DNA of 55,147 nt from Apostichopus parvimensis (lineage: Eukaryota > Echinodermata > Holothuroidea > Aspidochirotida > Stichopodidae). The notes beneath the pieces were generated by a model that was given only the letters and a program-made list of their open reading frames with translations, was not told the DNA's origin and made no database searches. Below are positions 45,760-55,147 of this stretch, piece by piece (positions within the stretch are counted from its first letter, which is position 1; each line of letters starts with the position of its first letter). A program made the position numbers and the translations under genes. Location of the stretch: assembly GCA_000934455.1 (NCBI GenBank), contig KN886800.1, positions 47,428 through 102,574 of the forward strand, written 5' to 3'.

Positions 45760-46979
45760 TTTATAACTAAAAACCATGTGAGTTTTATAGGAATCATTTT
45801 CAAATGCATGAATTGCAATCAGGTAGTTCATCACAGTTCACTCTGTATCCTGGGATCGATCTGGAGACAACAAGACAATTGGAATTTATCAAATGGAAAT
45901 GAATATTCATATGTTTGATTAGTTAAACAAAGATCTAGCAATACCTGTTCAATGAAGCCTAGCAGTGAGATATTATTAATTATGCAAATGTCAAATATCA
46001 TATGAAAGTAGATACCCAGACAGTTATCATTGATACCAACGAAAGAAAGAAAAATGGCATTTTAAACTCAATGTCCTTTCCATGTCATCAAACAAGAGAC
46101 AGATGATGATTGCCTAAGGTGGAGGTTGCCAGTTTAATAGGGTCAAGGTTGCATTTGGTCATGTGCATAGTGGGCACCCCCACCCCTATATTGAACCATA
46201 TATGGAACCCCTGATCTAGGCAATATATGTCATGGTTTATGGTGTAATCAATAGTGTAAAATACATTCAGACACTTATCTCTTATGCAATGCCACTTTGT
46301 ATGTGTACACTTGAGCACTCATTGTACTCAGTGGGTTGCATGTATTTCTGTCTTGTTTATCTGTTTGGTTTTTTTTGCATTTTTTTTTGCATTTTTTTTT
46401 CACAGAATTTTGATTATGTAAAGGTGACTATAAGTGAAAGAAAACAAAAGCATTCCTTGCTGGTTCCAACTTTCATGTAAACTGCATTGCGCAGTCTATG
46501 TCACTATGGAATCTCGCGAACATAAAAAATTGTCACAAACTTACAAAATGTCATGAAGATAGATGTGCCATTCTGTCAAAGAGATGCTTTAAGATCTGTA
46601 TTAAAGTTTGAAACTTTCTCTGTAGCATCATATGCTCCCTTCATGAGGGTGAAGTGTTATTATGCAGTGTGATCGGAATATTGATATTTCCTTTTACGTC
46701 ACAACCGAATGCCATCTCAGACACTTAAAAATGCTTTCTTATTTTAAAAGAGGACAAAAGTATGGATTGATATCATGATGTAATACACAAAATACAAAGA
46801 ATTGATTTCAAATTATTTTGTGTCCTTTACCTCTTTGGTTATTTGCCTTTAATAGGCAGCCAAGTAAACTTTGCAGTCAAGTTGGCGTGTGTGTGTATGT
46901 GACGCCTTGTCCTGTAAACTGGATATCTCAAGTTAAGTAATATCTGCAGTTCTCATATTTGCCATGTCGCTTCCCCATG
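45760..46979. other. No gene seen downstream of BOLA2
   Basis: AT-rich sequence with two TTTTTTTTGCA runs near 46375-46400. Nothing coding is recognised. Confidence 0.5.
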
Positions 46980-47750
46980 ATGATTGCAAGAACCTCATTG
47001 TTTTAGGTGGAGGTCAAAGGTCATTTGGAGTCAGCAGATGGCAAAATGTGAAAATCTCAAAAACATCTCCAGAGCCTGAACATCATTGGAGCTCATATTT
47101 TCATATATGCATGGTAGGATAGCCTTATGTAGTGTCAACATTTTAAATAATTTGGTGTAGATCAGAAATCATTTAAGGTCACCAGGGGTCAAAACTTGAA
47201 CTCCTTGTAAAGTATGATATATCCAGACAGGAAACTTTATTGGCTCTCATATGTTCATGGGGCTTACCTTTAATGAGTAAAAGAAACCTAATGTTTGGGT
47301 GGAGGTCAAAGGACATTTGGGGGCATAAAAGGTCACCCTCTGTAAAGCCTTATAAACAAACTTTGTAAACACATCCAAAGATAGGTTCCATCACATAGCT
47401 CAAACTTGGCATGTGTCTTTCTTACAGTGAGGACAAGAACCCTATTAGTTTGGGTAGTGGTCAAGGTCATGTGGGGTCAGCAAAGGTCAAAATATCAAAA
47501 GTACTTGAGAACATTACCATCTTGAGAACATTACCTTCAAAGAGATTATATAATATGCAAGGTAGATTACTACTGCGATAAGTAAAATCCACAATTTGGT
47601 ATAGGTGATATCTCAGTCAAGGTTCAATTGCAAACCCTACAGGATTTCTAAAGGTCAGTTCTCAATGAAGATGTAAAACTTATACTGATTTGACTTCCTC
47701 ATATGTAGTACAACACCCTTGCTGTTTAGGTGGAGGTCAAAGATCGACTT
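46980..47750 (+). repeat. Diverged repeats rich in AGGTCA words
   Basis: Segments with GGTGGAGGTCAAAGGTCATTTGG or close variants recur near 47005, 47165, 47300, 47455, 47650 and 47730 at roughly 80-280 bp spacing. One copy holds a perfect AGGTCAAAGGTCA (47011-47023), a direct repeat with 1-bp spacing as bound by RXR/HNF4/COUP-type nuclear receptors. Origin is probably a mobile or satellite repeat. Confidence 0.6.
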
Positions 47751-48847
47751 GGGTACCTGCAGTGTGAAGTTCAGTCAGGGTTAGCTTGCAAAGTACTCTT
47801 CAACTTCATAGGCAAGTATCTGCTGGGAGTTTGCCTCTGGTTTTCTTACCAAGAAAGGGGAGTAAACTATATGGTGGATATATTCCACTCTATCACCATC
47901 TCAATATTTCCAAGTAACTTTTGTTTCTTAGATATATGTTTGATACTCCAAATAAGGCTTTTAGTTATGGGTTGTAGATTGTCAAAAAACGGGCATTATT
48001 GAGAAACATATAGTTAGGCATGAGCATCAACTTTCTGTATCAATGAAAAGATTCCCTCACCCTGCCTTTCTGCCCGCTACAGGCTCACCTTAGAAACACT
48101 AATACCCCATTCAATGGCATATGCGCTGAAGCGAGTAAGGGTCTGTGATGGACCATGCCCCGCCTCTATCACCAGGTGGGGGTGGGGGAGTTACATTCGA
48201 ACAGGGGCAAAACTTTCCTTGAGTCCCTGATCCGGCCCCTTCCGACTTCCGTTCCGATTGCAACGACCCCAGGACCCACCTCCTTTATATAATCCTAAAT
48301 CTAGCTCTTTCTTGAATATTTATCCCCTTACTTAACAGGAAATTTGAATTCTGCACCCCCATTCCCAACCCCCCCCCCCACCTTTATAATCCTGTTCACG
48401 CCACTGCTCCTATCAAACCACAATGCAACGCCATGACGATGACCGATTTGGTAGGCCACAGGGTGTAATGGGCCAGTCATCTGAGGGAACGCCTTCTATT
48501 CCTTGTTGGTCTGCAACAATGAATCTTCACTGTTTGGATGAAGATGAACAAAACGAAAACGATGTTAGGAATGCGGGAAGTGAACGTAGCAGGTCACCGA
48601 GACTCTCAAACAGGTTCCCTAAATAAAAAATGGCATGTTCTTAAATTTTAGTCTTATTTAAGAATAAGCAATTTGCCATGTCCAATGTGAAATTAAAAAC
48701 CAAACCAAAATTTAAATATATTTTTACGTGGTAATAAAACTTTTGATTAATTTTTAGCGAACTAAAATAGCTTGTTTTTCTCAAATTTGGCTCCTACATT
48801 TTAAGTATAGGTACAAAAAGGTGCTGTTTATCATTCAATTCAAGAAA

Positions 48848-49000
48848 ATGGCTGCAGGTGAGAATCCGACTGTAACATTTGATATGTTGATTTCTGTGAT
48901 AATATGTAGCTCAATTTAGCAAATTTGTGATGTTAACAATATTAAATGATTATTTGTTTCTTTTCTTTCCATGTTTTATCCTTCAGACGGAAGAAATACG
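48848..49000 (+). CDS. SEPTIN2: Candidate upstream first exon and 14-nt microexon of the septin gene
   Basis: ATG at 48848 starts a 10-nt coding piece (ATGGCTGCAG) followed by a GTGAGA donor. After a 129-nt intron ending in a strong pyrimidine tract and CAG, a 14-nt microexon (48987-49000) precedes a GTGAGT donor. Together they make 24 nt, MAADGRNT, ending in phase 0. That is exactly the phase needed to join the septin exon at 54108 and give [16 protein letters not shown]. The purine at -3 and G at +4 fit a start context. If real, the gene has two promoters about 4.8 kb apart that differ in a basic versus an acidic N-terminus. The link rests on phase and splice signals only, so it is an inference. 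Confidence 0.55.
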
Positions 49001-52000
49001 GTGAGTAGCTGAATTTATCAAAGCCCATCCCATGCTCTAGGTCGGTTAGTGTGGTACCAGTGTAACGTAGCCTAGACATACAGTAGGCCTAACGCTACAT
49101 ATCACAGTTCACACTTAGTTACAATGTTGAACTTGAAGTGCAGGCAAAGCTGGAAAACAACTCTTTCTTAGTTGACACGCATTAGCCGTACAAAATATTT
49201 CAAACTTACGACACATCCAGTACCCGTAACACTAATAGTATTATTAGGGCAAGGCCAACATTAGGTCGGACCTGTGCTCCCAAACAAGGTAAACTTGTGT
49301 TCACACAGACTTGTTTCGATAATCTGAAACTTGCTATCGTTCATGACAGTCAACCATACCTACTTTCTTGGACAAGGAATGAAAACTACATAGGCCTACT
49401 AGCCTATAGTGTTACCAAACTTTCAGTATCTTGGATTTTTATCCAAATTGTAGAATGTCTTGTTTAAATTTAAGAATTATCATAGGTCAAGTAGACTTTG
49501 CAAGCCGGGCAATGCCAACAACCCTTGTTTTGTTTTTTTCCAAATTGAGGGATACCTATTTAATACTATTTATACATTTTTAAACAAATTCATGTTAAGA
49601 CCTTATACTAGCATTTTTAACCTCAATAGAGATTATGGAAAGCCCTCAAAGCCTCATGTATTATAGCTGTCAGGTTATGACATCAATGTGGTGAGAGAAC
49701 TTTATGACGGCAATGTTGCTCCTGATGCTGAGCAGTTGGGTTAGGAGCTTTATCATTGGGTTTTAACCCGAATTTATTTGATTTATTTCTGTACAATCAA
49801 TCAGAAAAAAGTGCCTATAAAAGATATTCTGATACAGCTTATAGCAGGCCACCTGATCAAGTCATCAGAAAATATCTATTGACTATTTAGAAGCAATCTC
49901 CCCAATAGGAATGTACCTCAGTGATCATTGTAGTAGTAAGTTGAGTCTGGTCTATCCGACATGCTCAGTGATTAACCTCCGCCACGTATCACAATCTTGC
50001 TTCCTCCAAATTGTTGCAATATTACATTGCTGTTGTGTAAAGCATACATGTAGAAATGGTTTGTAATATCATTTTAAACATCCCGTATTTAGTAAATGAA
50101 GAATGTAAAACTGACTGGTAACATCAGCTTATTGGCCAAAGTCAGTTTCTATGAGTATGTGTACAAATTCTATCACATTCTGGGCCAATTCCGACCATAT
50201 TCCCAATCTAAATATCGGTTGCATCTGTTTCCATAATATCAAGACTCGACAACATCTAATTGCTTAATCCAGTGTATTGTCAATGTTTCTAGAAGATAGG
50301 AACGGCTTCCATTATGGAATAGACATATTTGCATAATTCCCAGTAAATGTGTTCTGTACTTTATGCTGCTATTGCTGGCATACAGTATATTGTTCACTAA
50401 TCTTCAACAGTCATGTACAGGCAGAGAAGGCTCCCTGTAGATAAGCGTTCTGCATTCCGCCCCAAAATCGATATTCAGAATGCTTTCAAGCTAGTTTTTC
50501 AACTAGGTCTCCATTAGAAGTGAGAGACAAAAGAATAATATTATACATCAGGATAATGTGGACATCATTGTTGGAGCTGGCATTCCAAGATGACTGCATG
50601 AGTGCAATGTGCAGGTTGGCTTGTTGTACTGTAGATGGTCATTAAGCCAATATGGAATGTTGCTTAGGAGGGGCAAATGGAAGGCCTAGTGCATCGTTTA
50701 TTACAAGGCAAACTGTAAGGGTAATTTTGGTAGCAAGAGAAGATTATACACAATTACATGATATGTCTTGTGCACAGTCATAGTCACAAGTGATACAGAG
50801 CTAGGGTATTTGGCACATTTGCCACAAATACTTTCTCCTCATCCCCATCCTCCTAAACAAAGAAAGACTTAAATTGAAGCTGTACTAAATCTTTGATTTC
50901 TTGTAAAATACTGTACAGTTTCAGGAGCCCTCTCCCACAAAAAAAAAATGGAAGCTCCCAAAAAACAGCAAAAGAAGTGATTCTCCCTGATCATTGGTAT
51001 GGTGAAATACATAGATGAACTGTCACTTTTAAAAGTGGATTTGTGATTGTCGCACACATTAAAACCAATAACAGTTCTGTACTTGAATTGAGCGGAACTA
51101 TATTACCAAATAGACCTGTATACATGCATTCTAATTTATCTGCCTTACTACATGGTTATGAACATGTGAGTGCTTATAATTTTCCAAAGGAAAAATGAAA
51201 TCTAACAATAATTAAGGGTCGAGCATTACCATATGTATTTAAAAAATGTTTTTTTTTTTTATTTCACTTCGTTAATTGGCACTTTATCTCTCTCTCTCTG
51301 TCACTATAAGTACTCCCATGTCAGAATTTAAATAGTAACAAACTTGACAAGCACCCTAATGGTTTTACATTGGAATTGGGTTGTTAATGGTCATGGAAAG
51401 TAAAAGTGGATCCCCAAGTCCAACATACGACGTACTGTAGAAATTAGAAAGTTTTTAATAGTATCGTCTTTTAAAAATCTGCTGCCTGTAACTTGGTTAT
51501 CAGCTCTTAATATCTTTATAGTCGGGATCGTGTAACCAGGTATGCCCCGTAAGTTAACGGTTTACTTATTGGCGTGTGGTTAATAGCAATGCTACTTTAG
51601 CAATACAGTGTTTCCCTGTATAGGAAGTTGAGGTATTTCTGTCCATTAAAGGAAAGGAACATAATTTTGTATATAAATTTGAGCATTAAAAAAAAAAATG
51701 TTGTGGATTTTCGTTACTTTTACAGAATTGTCCGGAGATTTTTTCAGATCGATCATAAATTATCTGAAGAATGAAAGAACAATGAAGTTATTATAAACAA
51801 CTATATATGAAGCAGCTCATTCAACTTAACTTCCGAAAGTTATTTACTAACAGTCTGTGAATAAGTAGAGAGTGGATCAAAATAATATGAGTTTGAACAG
51901 TGTATATCAAAAAGAATTTGGAAAAAATGTTCTTTGAGTGTTTTGGGGTCCCATTTTAACACATTTTTATAATATATACATCAGCAAATTTAGGCAAAAT

Positions 52001-53633
52001 GAAGCAATTGTTGATCAAAATTTGCTTTTGTCTGTGATCAAGTAATGAGATGGAAAGTTCCTGAATCACTTTAAAACGGCTAAGATGTTGTGTTGCAAAA
52101 TGTTCTCAATTTCTTGTCCCTAACTCAAGATACAGTATATGGTTTTGATTGAATGTAACCTACTTTGACTGGCTAAATGCTCCCATATCTCCCTGTTAGA
52201 GATTGGAACCAGTGGATCATAGTGCAGTAGATACTACAATTGATTGTCTGTGATGTCATAGTGGCAAATGTTCTTCTTAATCAGCTTTGCTTTCCCATTA
52301 ACATCTTCGTGTTGATTTATTCTTGAAAAGTGAAATATTTGAAATGTTCGCTTAAGCTGACAGGGCTCCCTGGATTTGGAATTTTTGACCAAACTGCAAC
52401 TTTTTTCTTGAGATATTATAATCCTCTGTGAATACTGTAAGTGTCGTTGAAATATTTTGAAGGAAAACAAAGACATATGTAATGCACTCTTCTGTTGCTA
52501 GATGCATTCACAAATAAAATATCACCAATTTTGGGAAACGAGTCATATCTTTGCGATACAAAATTCTATGAGGATGTTGTTTTGACCCATAAACATGCCC
52601 AAAATTTCCAGCAGTTTTGTTCAGTAATCACTTTTTCTCCCATTGGAGTATCCCTTTACGATGATGATGCTTGGTTTGTTTTGACTCTGCCGTATAGTTT
52701 CACTTGCTATGCAAAATACAGAATCATCCATGTTTCTGCATAAACAGCACTTTCTTGGGGGGGGAAATTGACCATTTGAAGCAACATTTAACTTTCACAG
52801 TAATTTACAATGCTTCAAAAGCTATTGAATTATACCACATAGCAGCAAGTTACCCATCACCTTTTGATGACATTGCTGATTAGTAAAGTAAAGATTTTAT
52901 GCAAAATCATTTTTAACAAATTTTGAGCTTCATTTCGAGCTACTGCCTGAAAGAAGATATATATATCTTGAGCTAGTACTATCTGACAAGGAGGACATTC
53001 AGTACTACTACTCACACAGTAACACTTTACATCATAGTTACCGTGTCTATCATTGGCCAACGAGTCGTGATCGCCAGACGCCTAACCTCCCGCGGGTTAG
53101 CATTGGAACCTTTTTCGCACGACACCGATTCTCGTAAATGCTCGTAAGACGTGCCTCTTTGATGGCCCGAGCACAGATATAGAAGGCCTGACGGGGTTCA
53201 CAGATACGATCGCTCCGTACTTTGTCACTGGTAGTGTTAACGTCACTAGTAGTGTTAGTGGTGTGCACATGTGTGGTGTGTTCTCATTTATTTACCTGCA
53301 AAGTGATATAATTCTTAAATCTGAAGTATCATCGTGGCATGTTATATGATACTGTGTAACTGGTATGCTGTGCTGAGGTCTGTGGTCTGTTATTGTACTT
53401 GTGCAGGACTATGCATGTACGTGTATAGAACTATTAGTATAGAGAGGAACTCACTGTACTAGTTTATACGCATCATAATTGTAGTCTAAATGAGCTGTCT
53501 AACTTCCTGCCATTTATATACTCTACGAGCATATTCATATTTAGTGTGTAGCGTGTGGGTCATTAAGACAGCACAGGTGCCATTGTAACAGGATTAATTA
53601 GGAAACGGTTGAGTTTATTACCAGGAAGGAAGA
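49001..53633. other. Putative septin intron and downstream promoter region
   Basis: Mostly AT-rich. Bases 53050-53230 are richer in CpG than their surroundings (CCCGCGGG, several CGs), about 400 bp before the 53634 first exon, and could be its promoter. A (TC)n stretch lies at about 51288. No other exon is recognised. Confidence 0.4.
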
Positions 53634-54213
53634 ATGCAAAGTGGAGAGATGGACGAGTCGGAAGACGAAGTGAGTAATCGGTGAACCTTTTTACAAAACA
53701 TGGCTTTTAAGGAACATGTGTTTGAAAACAGATTTGCAGCCTAGCCCTTCCTGCGATGTGAATTCTCAGGCCATAACATGAAGTCTGTCCCACAGCAGAT
53801 GTTTCATCATGCAGGAAATTCTGCAATTGTCGCAAATAATGAAAGCGAATAATTCAAATAAATTTCGGTCAGTTTACCTGGGTTTTGTTGCTTGTTTGAC
53901 ATGGGAACTCTGGCAGACAATTGATTCTATTTTTTTTATTAGTAACTGACAAGTTTACATATTACCTACTGGGGCCAATGTTGACATGTCAGTCTCATAA
54001 TTAGAAGGAAAACAAAAAAAACATACACTTTCACTGTCATTTCCTGTATTTCCATATTTATTTTTTTTTTCCATTTGACATAGTTTCTCTTTCCTTTCGG
54101 TTCTCAGTTCACAAATCCAGAAACCCCCGGCTATGTGGGTTTTGCAAATCTACCAAACCAAGTCCATCGGAAGTCGGTGAAGAAGGGGTTCGAGTTCACC
54201 CTGATGGTGGTGG
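53634..54213 (+). CDS. SEPTIN2: Septin (septin-2 group), 5' part, downstream first exon
   Basis: Exon 53634-53669 ([12 protein letters not shown]) ends in phase 0 at GTGAGT. The acceptor at 54107 opens exon 54108-54213, which reads [18 protein letters not shown], then [17 protein letters not shown], and ends at a GTAAGT donor after the first base of a Gly codon. The [20 protein letters not shown] stretch is the conserved N-terminus and polybasic lipid-binding segment of SEPT2-group septins. FTLMVVG is the first strand of the GTPase domain, and the P-loop (GxxxxGKS) would begin in the next exon, beyond the window. Septins form heteromeric GTP-binding filaments at membranes and in cytokinesis. 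The window therefore holds only the first 48 codons of this isoform. The acidic DESEDE leader is specific to this first exon. Confidence 0.92.
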
Positions 54214-55147
54214 GTAAGTAAAAAACGAAAAGTGAAGAAGGGGATGTGTCAGGTCTGTGATATATGTCAAAGTACAGTATACATAAACCCCATGCATAAC
54301 CAGTTAAACAAAGCCAGTGCTTAGATTATCTGTCCCCCTTCTCCCCCTCCCCCCTCCCCAACCAACCATACTGTACTTGCTCCAGCACAATATAAAATGT
54401 AACCACATAGGGATAAAGGAAAAGTTTTAAGCTTTGAACAACATTCAATTCTTACGAGACTTTGAGACTCATGTGAGAAGAGACACATCACAAGTGGTTG
54501 CGTGTGGAAGGAAGGGTGTATCATGTCCCACATAACTTGTAATATTCAATTAGTTCATATTGCTGGCAGGGAAATAGGATTCCAAATGTCCCGTACGTCA
54601 CAATGCAATTTGAAGTTATGCAAATTAGCCGGCTGTAGTTGTTTGAATAGGCAAAAAAATTATGAAAATCTGAAACTTCAATAATTCAGCTTTAACATGA
54701 CACCACATTTAGGGTGCTTCAGTAAAGTTTGAAATTTGGCTTCTAGGGATACAATAGCTTGGACCTGCCCTGCAATATTGTGTTTGTTTGTTCCTTCACA
54801 TGTTGTGCCTTAATGTATACTACAGGTTAAGTGTTCAGAAATATAGCAACTTATGCAGAAAGCAGTCTCTAGGTGTGAAGATTATGTGTCTCCCAGGCTT
54901 CAAATACTGAAAAGCAAAATGGATCTTTGTTCAAAAGCTGACATACAATTAGTCGCATAAATGTGTAATAACAATATGCCCATTTTGGAATAAACTTTTT
55001 TTGCTGTGTGAAACCTGTTGAATTAATGCCTGTAGGGGTAAGTTCTGCAAAGTGTGCTGTATGTGTTAAAGAACAGTCGTTGCGCACAGTCAATCAAGAT
55101 AATCCATGGGTCAATCCATGCCAAATCAACAGTGGCCTCCACGTCGA
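54214..55147. other. Septin intron continuing past the window
   Basis: Starts GTAAGT. No further septin exon (P-loop) is found before the window ends. Confidence 0.7.

Noticed and set aside
48423..48626. 67-codon plus-strand ORF with an acidic and Arg/Ser-rich end
   Set aside because: Follows repeat-like CACGCCACTG and poly-C sequence; no splice sites, homology or conserved motif seen.

Overview
The window is animal nuclear DNA. It has spliced genes with GT-AG introns, tRNA-derived SINEs, a non-LTR retrotransposon tail, P-type and hAT-type DNA transposons, many MITEs, and two assembly gaps (17549-17898 and 40506-40820). Protein and repeat style suggest a marine invertebrate deuterostome, possibly an echinoderm. 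That placement is inference, because no taxon-specific marker is present. No bacterial, CRISPR or organellar feature was seen.

Left and centre (about 2.7-37.5 kb): the main gene is on the minus strand, a 12-exon AidB/ACDH-11-like acyl-CoA dehydrogenase of about 632 residues (start 37541, stop 12056). All exons join in phase; only the 3' end of exon 7 is lost in the first gap. A second, convergent copy lies on the plus strand at 2755-7947. It keeps the equivalents of exons 1, 2, 10, 11 and 12 but lacks exons 3-9, carries a frame break in exon 1, and would hit a stop if exon 2 were spliced to exon 10, so I call it a pseudogene. Its exon 11 and flanking introns are far more similar to the intact gene than its other exons are, which suggests gene conversion between the inverted copies. 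The roughly 4 kb between the two 3' ends holds a 133-bp tandem array, a SINE tail and a near-perfect 104-bp palindrome with hammerhead-ribozyme-like features.

The introns are full of repeats: six copies of a roughly 360-bp MITE flanked by TTAA; a nested stack at 18.4-21.9 kb (tandem array, then LINE, then P-type element, then hAT-type MITE); a long homopurine tract at 24.3-25.1 kb; and SINEs. A 133-codon intact ORF of unknown function, with its own TATA-like box, sits on the minus strand inside intron 4.

Right (about 37.6-55.1 kb): after a repeat-rich spacer with the second gap come a short acidic ORF (41362-41559, minus) with a TATA-like box, a complete three-exon BOLA2 gene (43886-45450, plus, 86 residues), repeats rich in AGGTCA half-sites (about 46.9-47.75 kb), and the 5' end of a septin-2-group gene (plus) that runs off the right edge. 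The septin gene appears to have two alternative starts, one using a 14-nt microexon, both in phase with the shared exon at 54108.

The genes do not form one pathway. The dehydrogenase is probably a mitochondrial or lipid-metabolism flavoprotein, BOLA2 works in cytosolic iron-sulfur trafficking with monothiol glutaredoxins, and septin builds cytoskeletal filaments.
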